Source: Mesorhizobium silamurunense (GTDB taxonomy: Bacteria; Pseudomonadota; Alphaproteobacteria; Rhizobiales; Rhizobiaceae). Taken from it: a DNA stretch of 64,000 nucleotides. The position numbers and the translations under genes were made by a program. Below are positions 1 through 8,561 of the stretch, in pieces. Location: positions 24,439 through 88,438 of the forward strand of contig NZ_JHQR01000061.1 of the NCBI RefSeq assembly GCF_014843825.1, read 5' to 3'. Within the stretch, counting starts at the first letter, position 1. The number at the start of each line of letters is the position of its first letter. A model generated the notes under the pieces. The model was given only the letters and a program-made list of their open reading frames with translations, had not been told where the DNA came from and did not search any database.

Positions 1-1
1 G

Positions 2-1090
2 GACGTCGCAGGTGGACTCGGTGGCATTTCAAAGTCGCTGCGCGTGATGCTGCAATCGGCCATTCTTGCCGTCGGCGCGTACTTGGTCATCAGGCAGGAG
101 GCTACGGCCGGGGTCATGGTTGCCAGCTCGATCATGATGGGGCGTGCGCTGGCTCCGGTCGATCTGGCCATTTCGAACTGGAAACCCTTCCTTATGGCGC
201 GCCAGAGTTGGGCCCGGCTGGACGACCTCATGGCAAAGGTCACTGAACCCGGCCCTGTTATGCCAATGCCTGCACCTGAACGCGAACTGCGCGTCGAAGG
301 CGTGACAATCGTTCCGCCCGGCGAAAAGAAGCCGACCGTGACCGGCCTTGCGTTTGCCGTTCAGGCCGGAAGCGCACTCGGGGTCATCGGTGCATCGGGT
401 TCCGGCAAGTCGACACTCTCGCGGGCCATCGTCGGCGCATGGGCGCCGGCCGCCGGAAAGGTTCGCATCGACAGCGCAAGCCTCGATCAATGGGACCGGG
501 AAGCACTGGGCCGTCATGTCGGTTATCTGCCGCAAGGCGTTGAACTGTTCGACGGCACCATTGCCGAAAACATCGCTCGTTTTGAAAATAATCCTGACCC
601 TGAGGCTATTGTCGCCGCGGCGAAGGCAGCGGGCACGCACGAACTGATCCTCCGATTTGAGCAGGGTTACGAAACTCCGATCGGTGAGGCCGGATCGGCA
701 CTTTCGGCCGGGCAGCGTCAGCGTATCGGTCTTGCCCGTGCTCTCTATCGCGACCCGTTCCTTGTTGTGCTTGATGAACCCAATGCCAATCTTGATGCGG
801 AAGGCGAGGCCGCCGTCGTTGAGGCGATCGCCTCCGTCCGCGAGCGTAGGGGCGTTGCGGTTGTCGTCGCCCATCGGCCGAGCGCCATCCGCGCCGTGGA
901 TTACGTGTTGATGATGGAAGGTGGGCGGCAGAGAGCCTTCGGTCTGCGTGATGAGGTGCTTCCCAAGGTCCTGAAGGCTGGAGCGATGGCACCAGGCGCC
1001 GGGGTCACGGCCACCGGGTCGACGCAGGATAACGTGCGAGAGTGCGCTGACATGGAGGATCCCGATGTCCGGCATCGATCAGAACAATGA
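2..1090 (+). CDS. Type I secretion ABC transporter, PrtD/HlyB family (5' end outside window)
   Basis: This is the ATPase and membrane component that powers export of a protein across both membranes. The reading frame is open from the window edge, so the N-terminus and most of the membrane domain are missing. Visible are the end of the membrane region and then a full nucleotide-binding domain: Walker A GASGSGKSTL, Q-loop, signature LSAGQRQRIGLARAL, Walker B LVVLDEPNANLD and the switch histidine in VVVAHRPSA. The 3' end overlaps the membrane-fusion gene by 26 nt, so the two are translated together. In rhizobia such pairs (PrsDE-like) export glycanases or NodO-like proteins. No RTX-type substrate gene is visible here, so the cargo is unknown. 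Confidence 0.93.
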   Translation, partial: DVAGGLGGISKSLRVMLQSAILAVGAYLVIRQEATAGVMVASSIMMGRALAPVDLAISNWKPFLMARQSWARLDDLMAKVTEPGPVMPMPAPERELRVEGVTIVPPGEKKPTVTGLAFAVQAGSALGVIGASGSGKSTLSRAIVGAWAPAAGKVRIDSASLDQWDREALGRHVGYLPQGVELFDGTIAENIARFENNPDPEAIVAAAKAAGTHELILRFEQGYETPIGEAGSALSAGQRQRIGLARALYRDPFLVVLDEPNANLDAEGEAAVVEAIASVRERRGVAVVVAHRPSAIRAVDYVLMMEGGRQRAFGLRDEVLPKVLKAGAMAPGAGVTATGSTQDNVRECADMEDPDVRHRSEQ

Positions 1091-2378
1091 CGTTTCCAGC
1101 TCCATTCGCCGGCACCTGTCGGCAGGCCTACTGGCGAGCGTGATCTTTGTCGGAGGAGCCGGAGTCTGGGCGGCCGTCACGGATCTCTCCGGTGCGGTTG
1201 TCGCGTCCGGACACTTTGTTGTCGATTCCTATGTGAAGAAGGTGCAGCACCCAACCGGCGGGGTGGTGGGAGAAATCCTGGTGCGCGAAGGCGATAAGGT
1301 AAAAGACGGCGACATCGTCATGCGGCTCGATGCCACCCAGACGCGCGCCAATCTCGCCATCGTCACCAAGCGGCTCGATGAGCTGGCCGCCCGGCTGGCA
1401 CGGCTCGAAGCTGAGCGTGACGATCTGGCGGAGATCGCCTTCCCGGACTGGCTGCTTGCCCGCAGAGATGTTCCGGACGTAGCTTCGGCAATACATAGTG
1501 AGACGCGGCTGTTCGAATTCCGCAGACAATCCCGCGAAGGAAGGCGGGCCCAGTTAGCGGAGCGCATTACCCAATATGAGCACGAGATGGAGGGACTCCA
1601 GGCGCAGGAGATTGCCTATGAGAAAGGCATCGAGATTCTCCAAAAGGAAATTGCTGCCCTGAGTGGGTTGCGCGAACAAGGAATTGTCTCGGACCAACGC
1701 TTGAACAGCCTGAAGACGCAGGTTGTCACTTTCGGCGGCGAACGCGGTGAGAAGATCGCCTATCAGGCACAGTCGGCAGGCCGCATAACCGAAACGCGCC
1801 TGCAGATCCTGCAGATCGATCAGGATCTCAAGACGGAAGTCGGCCAGGAGCTCAGAGAGGTTCAGGCGCAAGTAGGGGAATATGTCGAGCGCAAGGTGGC
1901 GGCTGAAGACGAACTGCGACGGATCGATATTGTCGCGCCGCAATCGGGCATCGTTCAACAACTCGCAGTTCATACGATCGGCGGAGTGATCACGCCCGCC
2001 GATCCGATTATGCTAATTGTGCCAGAAGGCGACGATCTCGCGCTGGAATTGCGGATCACCCCCAAGGACATCGATCAAATCCAGCTTGGTCACAAGGCCG
2101 TGCTGCGGATGTCAGCCTTCAATCTGAGAACCACGCCCGAATTGAACGGATATGTCAGCCGGATCGCAGCCGATCTGGCGACGGACGAAAAGACCGGCAT
2201 TTCCTATTATCTGGTGCGCATATCGGTCCCGCATGCGGAACTGACAAAGCTCAAGGACCTGACGCTCGTGCCTGGCATGCCGGCCGAAGCAATGGTCCAG
2301 ACGAGTGAGCGTACGGCGCTTTCCTATCTTGTGAAGCCGCTATCCGACCAAATCAGTCGGGCATTCCGCGAGGAATAG
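1065..2378 (+). CDS. HlyD/PrtE family type I secretion membrane-fusion protein
   Basis: This is the periplasmic adaptor that links the upstream ABC transporter to a TolC-like outer-membrane channel. The 437-residue protein has one N-terminal membrane segment (roughly residues 20-40), a lipoyl/biotinyl-like half-motif (VQHPTGGVVGEILVREGDKV), a long coiled-coil hairpin (about 95-285) and a C-terminal beta-barrel region (APQSGIVQQLAVHTIGGVI). Length and layout are normal for the family. It overlaps the preceding gene by 26 nt and they form an operon. No outer-membrane channel gene follows; such channels are often encoded elsewhere. Confidence 0.93.
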   Translation: MSGIDQNNDVSSSIRRHLSAGLLASVIFVGGAGVWAAVTDLSGAVVASGHFVVDSYVKKVQHPTGGVVGEILVREGDKVKDGDIVMRLDATQTRANLAIVTKRLDELAARLARLEAERDDLAEIAFPDWLLARRDVPDVASAIHSETRLFEFRRQSREGRRAQLAERITQYEHEMEGLQAQEIAYEKGIEILQKEIAALSGLREQGIVSDQRLNSLKTQVVTFGGERGEKIAYQAQSAGRITETRLQILQIDQDLKTEVGQELREVQAQVGEYVERKVAAEDELRRIDIVAPQSGIVQQLAVHTIGGVITPADPIMLIVPEGDDLALELRITPKDIDQIQLGHKAVLRMSAFNLRTTPELNGYVSRIAADLATDEKTGISYYLVRISVPHAELTKLKDLTLVPGMPAEAMVQTSERTALSYLVKPLSDQISRAFREE

Positions 2379-2727
2379 AATATTAGACCTTTTTGCTGCT
2401 GACGTCTTATTTTAAGATAACTGGAGTTTAAGACTAAGGCAGAGAATTCCGTAATGTTCACTGGTATTTCAACGTCGCGAGAATGCTTTCTATACCTGTC
2501 GCCGAAGTTTTAGATCTAGCGCAAGGAGGAGGTTTATTGCCTATACGAGAAGAAACGGATTGAGAGATTCTTCATGTTCCACTGAAGTGCAGACGCGGCG
2601 GGCGTCGAGATCCGTCTGATCTGAAACGTCATCATTCGACGGACACCGTCGTGATCGGGTCCGCGTAAGCGCCACCCGGCGAAGCGTAGTCCTCTCCCGG
2701 CCAATCACAGGTGCATGGCTTGCCAAA
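2379..2727. other. Intergenic region, no gene seen
   Basis: About 350 bp separate the type I secretion operon from the nod box. Its start is AT-rich, in keeping with the end of one transcript and the region upstream of another. No convincing reading frame was found. Confidence 0.5.
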
Positions 2728-2778
2728 CATCCATCGTGCGGATGCGTTCCATCAATACAATCGATTTTACGAATTATA
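2728..2778 (+). promoter_or_regulatory. nod box (NodD binding site)
   Basis: The stretch carries the two ATC-N9-GAT inverted repeats of a nod box: ATC at 2729 with GAT at 2741, and ATC at 2751 with GAT at 2763, 22 bp apart start to start. It also has the conserved segments CATCCATCGTGCGGATG and ACAATCGATTTTAC. NodD with a plant flavonoid activates such sites, with transcription starting about 25-30 bp past the box. It points rightward at the FkbM-type methyltransferase starting at 3018. The final part (GAATTAT where CCAATC is usual) is slightly diverged. Confidence 0.9.
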
Positions 2779-3017
2779 GAGAATAGCGGATATGAAAACG
2801 TCGGCCGGGAGAACAGGTCTACTGAGAATGCGAGCTCCCACTCGCCGACCAGTCAAACTGTCCAACTTCTTCCGAAAGATTCATGGACCGACCGGCGCGG
2901 TCGAGGCGGGATCATTCGAAACAAATCGCAGTTGGCTGGCGCTAGCCCCCGGAGTTCCGGTTGATATACCTTCCAGGGATGTCGCGTGTGCAATTGAGGC
3001 GTTGAGGGTAAAGTTCG
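2779..3017 (+). other. Leader between nod box and methyltransferase
   Basis: This 240-nt stretch is the predicted start region of the nod-box transcript. An ATG-initiated frame (2792-3124, 110 codons) begins here and runs into the methyltransferase in another frame. It matches nothing I recognise, and its ATG lies at or before the expected transcription start, so I do not call it a gene. It may be the remnant of a gene once placed directly behind the box. Confidence 0.4.
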
Positions 3018-3689
3018 ATGGAAATACATATGCAGGAACCGATCTCTTCATTAAAAGTACATCGGCATATCGTTTCACTACTGCAAAAACCCGATCCCGT
3101 CATCTTGGACATCGGCTGCAATGACGGAACCGATACGCGACGTTTTCTCAGGCTTTGCCCGAAGGCTCAGCTCTACTGCTTTGAGCCAGACCCTCGCGCG
3201 GCTGCTCGCTTTAAGAAAAACATGAATCCGTACCTGGACAAGGTGAAACTGTTTGAAATCGCGCTCAGCAACCGAAATGGCACGATTGATTTCCATCCAA
3301 GCAATGGAGAAGGGAGCGCAAAGGAATGGGACCAATCTGGCTCGATACGCCGACCCAAGAATCATCTTGTCGAACATGCTTGGGTTCGGTTCGATCGCCC
3401 CATCTCAGTTGAAACTCGAAGGCTTGACGACTGGTGCAGCGAAGCGAACCTGAACAAGATCGATTTCATCTGGATGGATGTGCAGGGAGCCGAGTCAGAT
3501 GTCATTGCTGGCGGCAGACAGACCTTGAGCAACACGCGCTTTATCTACACGGAATATAGCGACCACGAGCTCTATGAAGGGCAGCTGTCCCTGCAAGCCA
3601 TTCTTGATCTTTTGCCTTCGTTCGAATTGGTGACCCGCTATCCACGCGGAGTGGAGGGCGATGTTTTGCTTAGGAATACGAGCCTCTAG
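3018..3689 (+). CDS. FkbM family SAM-dependent methyltransferase, candidate nodulation methyltransferase (NoeI-like)
   Basis: The 223-residue protein has a class I methyltransferase SAM-binding motif (VILDIGCNDGTDTRRFL, near residues 28-45), an acidic end of strand 2 (YCFEPDP), and the FkbM-type IDFIWMDVQGAE and YTEYSDHELYEGQ segments. The start at 3018 has GAGG 10 nt upstream; an ATG at 3030 is an alternative. It is the first good gene behind the nod box, so it is probably induced with nod genes. Known nod-box-linked FkbM enzymes include NoeI, which 2-O-methylates the fucose of Nod factors. The family is assigned confidently; the NoeI-like role is inferred from context. Confidence 0.85.
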   Translation: MEIHMQEPISSLKVHRHIVSLLQKPDPVILDIGCNDGTDTRRFLRLCPKAQLYCFEPDPRAAARFKKNMNPYLDKVKLFEIALSNRNGTIDFHPSNGEGSAKEWDQSGSIRRPKNHLVEHAWVRFDRPISVETRRLDDWCSEANLNKIDFIWMDVQGAESDVIAGGRQTLSNTRFIYTEYSDHELYEGQLSLQAILDLLPSFELVTRYPRGVEGDVLLRNTSL

Positions 3690-3893
3690 AACGGGCCCGT
3701 TCTGCTTCTGTCCTGCTGCAGCCCTCCATCCTCATTGGAGATCCACAAGCGGCTGGATTTGGGTGCGAGGATCGCACCGTGAGCGGTCGCAGCATGCTTG
3801 ATTGGACCGAAGCCTGGTTGCCTTGCAGATCCGCCGGAAACAGGTTCTGCGAGGCGAGGCAAGGGAATTGGTCCCCGTGAAGGACTCGAATTT

Positions 3894-4308
3894 TCAGCTT
3901 GAGGCCACCTGAACCGCGGCCTTCGCCGAGCTCGGTGAATCGAACGGAATCATGGATGAGCAGTCGCACGGCATCTTTTCACTGACCAGGCGCAATCGCG
4001 AGAGGATGTTGCCACACATGATCGCGACCGCCGCTGCGCTCGAGGTTTGCGACCAGGCACGGGGATTTTGTCTGCTCGGCTGCAGCCAGTCAGCCCTCGA
4101 TACCATCGCCGCGATCCGCGCAAACATTCGATACTTTGCGCCGACTCTGGCGCGCTCGCCGTGCCCCATAGGGGAAATGCACGCCCCCAGAATAATGCGA
4201 TGCGCCGATGGGTCCAAGGGCTTGTTCAGTCGCGCCGGCCTTCGCCGCAGCGGAGGCGGACATCATTCCTTGGATGCCACCGCCGATGATCAGTAGTCGA
4301 CGAGTCAT
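3894..4308 (-). pseudogene. Broken FAD-dependent oxidoreductase remnant
   Basis: The ATG at 4308 overlaps the stop of the upstream N-hydroxylase (ATGA), a sign of former translational coupling. The protein opens with a dinucleotide-binding fingerprint, MTRRLLIIGGGIQGMMSA, followed by GASHYSGGVHFPYG, typical of glycine/amino-acid-oxidase-like FAD enzymes. The frame is then lost near 4155 and continues in another frame (RVGAKYRMFARIAAM) to a stop at about 3894, with possible degraded sequence beyond, down to about 3670. An intact member would be about 350-400 residues. It was probably a tailoring oxidase in the same siderophore or amino-acid pathway. Confidence 0.65.
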
Positions 4309-5609
4309 ATCCCACTGCCCATTTCTTCGGACACGGGTTCGGGCCAGCTCTCGATGGAGGTACGGCTGATGAAGCCAGGGTGCTCGGGTTTCGCGCATGG
4401 CGCGCGCCCCAGAAGGCTGTCGAGGATGCGACGCGCGCGCCAGGCCAGCAGGTTTAGGTTCGGATCAGCCAGCCCGCGCTGCCCGAGGCTCGCGTTCTGT
4501 ATGAAGACGCTTCTGTCACGCGGTCCGTCCCAGCACACCGAAAAATCCTCGCGAAGGGCCAACTCATTCTCGATCTGCTCCAGGCGGTCGGCGATCGGTT
4601 CCAAGAAGTCTGGCAGGGCGTTCTGGTAACCGGTAGCCAGGATGACGATGTCGGCCGTAACTTCTCCGACATCGTCCATGCCGCGCTGCAGGGTCAGCCT
4701 GTGACCCGCCCCGGCGTTGATGCAGCGCGAAACGTTGCAACCCGGCCGTAGTGTGATGTCGCATTGGTTTGGCTCGAGAAATGCGTGGCGGTATAGCGCC
4801 TGATAGATCGCGCGTAACGTGGTTTCCGAAATGCCGTCCGAGGCAGGCACGAAACGACGCAAGAGCAGCTTGCGCTGCGACTCGCTCATCGCCGCGAAAC
4901 GATCCGAAAAGCAGGGCATGAACAACTCGTTTGTGAACGGGCTGTTGTCGAGAGGCAGGTAGTTTTCGCGCTGCGAGACCCAAGTGATCGAGGCGGGCCG
5001 CCGTTCTTTCGGCAGGCCGACAAGGTGTAACAGCACCTCGGCTCCCGACTGGCCTCCGCCAACCACGCAGACATGCTTTTTCCGCACCTCAGGATGGATG
5101 TGCAATAAAATCGATGAGTGGAACAGGTTGCGTCCAATCCAGCCCTGAAACTGAGGCGGAATTTGCGCCTGCTTGCCAATGCCGACCACGACGTTTCTGG
5201 CGCCGAGAACCGCGTTATCCGTCCGCACCCGAAACTCGCCGTCAAAGCGGATTTCGCGCACCGTCTCGCCGCCACGGACAAGTGGGTTCCTGTGGAAGGC
5301 CCAGTTCAGATATTGCTCGAACTCAGCTCTGAGCACGGCCTCGAATTGTGCGTTCAGGAAGTGGTACAGACGCCCGTTCTGGTACAGGTAGTTTATGAAA
5401 GTGTAGGCTGATCGCGGATTCACCAGCGTGACCAGATCCTTGAAGTGGCTGACCTGGAGCTCCGAGGAATCGAATGCGATGCCTGGATGCCAGCGGAAGT
5501 CGACCTGCCGATCCAGGAACAGCGCCCCTTGCCCAATTTCTTCGTGTATCTGACACGCAAGACTCAAATTAGACGGCCCGGCGCCGACCCCAATGCAAGA
5601 AAGCTCCAC
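4305..5609 (-). CDS. L-lysine/L-ornithine N-monooxygenase (siderophore-type N-hydroxylase)
   Basis: This FAD- and NADPH-dependent enzyme hydroxylates the side-chain amine of lysine or ornithine, the first step of hydroxamate siderophore synthesis. Visible are the FAD-binding start (LSCIGVGAGPSNLSLA), the substrate-side segment FKDLVTLVNPRSAYTFINYL, the NADPH-binding motif VCVVGGGQSGAEVLLHL and the C-terminal ATGYQNALP. I prefer the GTG at 5609, which has an excellent AGGAG 8 nt upstream, over the TTG at 5642. The next gene, now broken, starts within its stop codon. No NRPS or acyltransferase partner is in the window, so the pathway looks incomplete here. Confidence 0.88.
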   Translation of the reverse strand: MELSCIGVGAGPSNLSLACQIHEEIGQGALFLDRQVDFRWHPGIAFDSSELQVSHFKDLVTLVNPRSAYTFINYLYQNGRLYHFLNAQFEAVLRAEFEQYLNWAFHRNPLVRGGETVREIRFDGEFRVRTDNAVLGARNVVVGIGKQAQIPPQFQGWIGRNLFHSSILLHIHPEVRKKHVCVVGGGQSGAEVLLHLVGLPKERRPASITWVSQRENYLPLDNSPFTNELFMPCFSDRFAAMSESQRKLLLRRFVPASDGISETTLRAIYQALYRHAFLEPNQCDITLRPGCNVSRCINAGAGHRLTLQRGMDDVGEVTADIVILATGYQNALPDFLEPIADRLEQIENELALREDFSVCWDGPRDRSVFIQNASLGQRGLADPNLNLLAWRARRILDSLLGRAPCAKPEHPGFISRTSIESWPEPVSEEMGSGI

Positions 5610-5846
5610 TTGCTTTGCTCCTATTGGTGTTTCCCAAACCAAGCGGCATGTTCGCGGCGAATATCGGCCATAGCCATTGGGCTTACTCCCCTCTCGCGGG
5701 CACTCTCGAGCGGCGGTCCCGACCGGATGTGCGAGTAAGCCAAAGGCCTGCGCGCCTCCGAGCCGTCGAAGGTTGGCGATATCGACAGCGGCGCGGCGTC
5801 ATCCGGGTCTGGCACGGAACCGCTATGTGATACTGTCGGGCGCATC

Positions 5847-6011
5847 TTACGCGGCTACTGGCGGCTGCCCCGACCGTAGGAATGGCTGTTTCCCGGCCGC
5901 GACGGAAGCGGCCCTTATGTACAGGCCCTGTATTCGGCCTTCCGCCGGCCTGGCGGCACCCGAGAGCGCAGTCTTCACGGCGGCGACGGCATTTTCGGTC
6001 AGCATGATCAT
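5847..6011 (-). pseudogene. Truncated IscA/HesB-like nif-associated gene (5' stub)
   Basis: From ATG 6011 the frame reads MIMLTENAVAAVKTALSGAA and PAEG, matching the N-terminus of the HesB/IscA-type iron-sulfur carriers found beside nif genes. After about 25 codons the similarity stops. The cysteine-bearing remainder (GCxG and the C-terminal CGCG) is absent. A complete nif-type promoter precedes it, so the 5' end of a nitrogen-fixation gene survives while its body has been lost by deletion or rearrangement. Confidence 0.6.
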
Positions 6012-6046
6012 GGGACAACGTCTCGCTGATGCGTTCGGAGACCCCC

Positions 6047-6063
6047 GTGCAAAGACCGAGCCA
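6047..6063 (-). promoter_or_regulatory. Sigma-54 (-24/-12) promoter
   Basis: On the minus strand the sequence TGGCTCGGTCTTTGCAC fits the RpoN consensus TGGCACG-N4-TTGCA, with exactly 10 nt between the GG and GC. Transcription would start near 6037 and run into the IscA-like stub at 6011. With the NifA site about 65 bp upstream it forms a complete nif-type promoter. Confidence 0.8.
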
Positions 6064-6111
6064 GAGACGAAAATTTTATTAAAGCAATGAGTTAGCGGAT
6101 TTACTGTCCAA

Positions 6112-6142
6112 TCGGAAATCCGACACTGTCGGAAATCCGACA
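6112..6142 (-). promoter_or_regulatory. NifA upstream activator sequence with a duplicated half
   Basis: TGTCGGAAATCCGACA at 6127-6142 is a perfect TGT-N10-ACA NifA site and nearly palindromic. The 14-mer TCGGAAATCCGACA occurs twice in tandem (6112-6125 and 6129-6142, 17-nt period); the first copy lacks the leading TGT. The perfect copy lies 64 bp upstream of the sigma-54 promoter, a usual distance for NifA bound to DNA and contacting RpoN polymerase by looping. Confidence 0.8.
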
Positions 6143-6516
6143 TTGATCAGAAGGCGGACGCCTCACGGCGGCGCCCCTCCCCCGCTGCCGGGCATACGGG
6201 TCACGTACCACGGGGGTCGACCGAATTAAGCTTGGCGGAGAGACATAGAGACGGGAAGACGGAACTTGTCGAAGTAGTATGCGCAGGGCTTGTTGGACCG
6301 CCGGGTGTCCTGACATGCGCCAGATCCCCGTTGGCGAACCGGCGGCAACCGCTGCACTAACGGCGGCGGACCTCGGCAAGCCGCCGATTGATCGGCGGGC
6401 TCCGCAAGATCGGCGATCTCGCCGAAGAAGTTCAGCCTGCCCGAGGACTTCAGGACTGTGACGGGCGCATGATGGCGCAGTAATCGAACAGCTTGCGGTT
6501 CCACTCTCTCGGACTC
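6143..6516. other. Intergenic region, no supported gene
   Basis: About 370 bp between the NifA site and the DoxX-like gene. GC-rich minus-strand frames run through it (6101-6520, 6226-6504) but show no family signature. It is probably decayed DNA. Confidence 0.4.
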
Positions 6517-6948
6517 TCACCCGCGCGGCGGAATTGGCGCCTTCTTACCGCGGCCCCAAAGGATGAACATTGAAAGGGCGAGTAGGATGATGTTGAGCGG
6601 CACGACCGAGGCCTCGCCACGAGACAAATGAAAGATTATCGCAGCAATTTGCAGCAGCACACAACCAAGTGCAGCCAGAACGGTGAGGCGTGGCTGAATC
6701 CGAGTTAGCGCAGGCAAAAGCACGCCAAACCCGCCCGCAATGTCGATGAGGCCCATAAGGTGCAGGAACCATGGGGGCACTGCGCCGGGCCAGACCCACA
6801 TTGCCGCCAATTGATCGACCGGCATGAACAGCTTCATGCCGCCAAACAGGGTAAAGGACGTAAAAACGAGCAATTGGGCGACCCACAGCCCGGCTCGCAG
6901 CGGCTTCCCTGCCGGCTGTGTTGGCGCAAAACTCAAGGTATTTGACAT
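6517..6948 (-). CDS. DoxX-like small membrane protein
   Basis: The 143-residue protein has four predicted membrane segments (about residues 20-40, 55-75, 80-100, 110-130) and DoxX-family features, including FTLFGGMKLFMP after helix 1 and GLIDIAGGFGVLLPAL. The ATG at 6948 has GGAG 7 nt upstream; a 20-codon upstream extension is unlikely. DoxX-type proteins act in membrane redox or quinone-linked processes, often with unknown substrate. It is divergent from the LysR gene at 7301, which probably regulates it. Confidence 0.82.
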   Translation of the reverse strand: MSNTLSFAPTQPAGKPLRAGLWVAQLLVFTSFTLFGGMKLFMPVDQLAAMWVWPGAVPPWFLHLMGLIDIAGGFGVLLPALTRIQPRLTVLAALGCVLLQIAAIIFHLSRGEASVVPLNIILLALSMFILWGRGKKAPIPPRG

Positions 6949-7300
6949 GCGATAACTCCATAAGGCTGAAAAGCACCACCTCTCGGGGCGCAAGCAAGTA
7001 GCCAGCACATACGCCGGCTGGGTTACTTCCTGTTCGAGTGATTTTAGTTCGCAGCACCACCAAGAAAGCGATCAAATTTCGGTGCAGTCATTCAAATAAA
7101 CTGATATAGTCGCTGTACATGGCGATCCGAACGGAAATGGCCCTATGCCGACGATCTGCGGCGCTGGTCCTTGCAGAGGCTTCTGGCCAACAATCGATGG
7201 AAGCGAAGTCAGGGATGACTGGGGCTGTGGGGCAGATGGCCACGCGCACTCGGCATCGGGAATCGCGGATGGTCTCTGAAAAGCGTTCAGATCTTTGGGC
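6949..7300. promoter_or_regulatory. Divergent promoter region of the DoxX-like and LysR genes
   Basis: A 350-bp spacer between divergent genes, AT-richer near 7030-7120. LysR regulators usually bind such spacers to control both themselves and the divergent target. I could not single out a specific T-N11-A site with confidence. Confidence 0.45.
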
Positions 7301-8200
7301 ATGACTATGGACGCGCTCACCCTCGATCAATTCCTGGTATTCGTCACGATCGTCGAAGAAGGCAGCTTTGCCGCAGCTGCTCGGCGAATGAACCGGGCGC
7401 AATCCGCGATCACCTACACCATTCAGAAACTGGAGGAACAGAGCGGGTTCCCTCTTTTTGATCGCTCCGCCTATCGCCCGGCACTCACGGAAGCGGGCAA
7501 AGCCTTGTTACCGCGCGCACGGCGGATTCTTGACGACGTCGCAGATTGGCGGCACCAGGCGCAAGGAATTTCAAAGGGGCTCGAGGCAGAACTCACCCTG
7601 GCGGTTGTCTCCTACACGCCAGCGATCCTCCTGAGCCGTGTGCTTGGGGAATTCACCCAGGCTTTCCCTTTCGTCGAAATTCGCATCTTGACCGAAACCT
7701 TCGATGCAGCGGCCAAAGCCTTACGCGATGGAACAGCTGACCTGGGTTTGCTTGCCGAGCGCCAACCTGATGAATTCGAGCGGCGGGTGTGCGGGCGGAT
7801 CGATCTCGTTCCGGTCGCGGCACCAACGCATCCGCTTGGCAAAATTGACGGGCCATTCAGCGCAACGATCCTGCGGGACTACACCCAATTGGTTATTAGC
7901 CCGGCCCCCCAGGTTGACAGTGGGCGAGACTATGGCGTGCATGCAGCCAACCGGTGGCGCGTCAACGACCTTCAGACGAAATACGACCTCATCCTCGCCG
8001 GCGTCGGCTGGGGTTCAATGCCACGGTCACGGGTTGAGGGAGATATTGCCGCCGCACGGTTGATCGAGCTGAGACCAGAAAGCTGGGAGGGCTCTGATGT
8101 GATGCCAAGCTTCCCATTGGTTATCGCCTACAGGAAGGAAAAGGCACTGGGTCCCGCTGCAGTGTGGCTGATCGAAAAATTCGTTTCCCAAAGATGGTAG
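7301..8200 (+). CDS. LysR family transcriptional regulator
   Basis: The protein has 299 residues. Its N-terminal winged helix-turn-helix reads LDQFLVFVTIVEEGSFAAAARRMNRAQSAITYTIQKLEEQ, split here as LDQFLVFVTIVEEGSF and AAAARRMNRAQSAITYTIQ, followed by a periplasmic-binding-like effector domain of normal length. Start is ATG 7301 or 7307 (a TTG at 7295 is unlikely). It is divergent from the DoxX-like gene, its most likely target. The inducer is unknown. Confidence 0.92.
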   Translation: MTMDALTLDQFLVFVTIVEEGSFAAAARRMNRAQSAITYTIQKLEEQSGFPLFDRSAYRPALTEAGKALLPRARRILDDVADWRHQAQGISKGLEAELTLAVVSYTPAILLSRVLGEFTQAFPFVEIRILTETFDAAAKALRDGTADLGLLAERQPDEFERRVCGRIDLVPVAAPTHPLGKIDGPFSATILRDYTQLVISPAPQVDSGRDYGVHAANRWRVNDLQTKYDLILAGVGWGSMPRSRVEGDIAAARLIELRPESWEGSDVMPSFPLVIAYRKEKALGPAAVWLIEKFVSQRW

Positions 8201-8561
8201 CGCGAATTGGAGGTCAGTCCGCGAAAAGGTGGTTTTTCTTATGCTCGTTCGACCGCAAGGGCTGCGGCCCGAGACAGCTTCCTCGGGGGCGATGATTTCG
8301 AGCAGGCTTTCCACCGAATAGACGGTCACGTCCTCACCAGCGCACGAGCCTCGATGACTGGCACGGAGCGGCGATATCGGTTCGCTGCTCGGCGGTGTCA
8401 CCGCCGCGCGCCATGGGCCTGCGCCCCTCTGCATTCTGGGGCCATTGCGCCCGCCGTGGCGATGTTCCTGCTCTCCGCGCTGGCTGGCTCTCATCGTTGG
8501 GTCTCCGCGTCCAGCAGGGCAAGCTTCACTGATAGTCGTCACGATGCGATGGGGCAATTCC
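8201..8561. other. Intergenic region with possible coding remnant
   Basis: A 360-bp stretch between convergent LysR and PaiB-like genes. A minus-strand frame contains VTVYSVESLLEIIAPEEA, which looks protein-like but has no start or family match I can name; it may be the tail of a lost gene. Confidence 0.35.

Noticed and set aside
2792..3124. Frame directly behind the nod box
   Set aside because: Its ATG lies at or before the expected transcription start, it overlaps the methyltransferase, and it has no recognisable homology.
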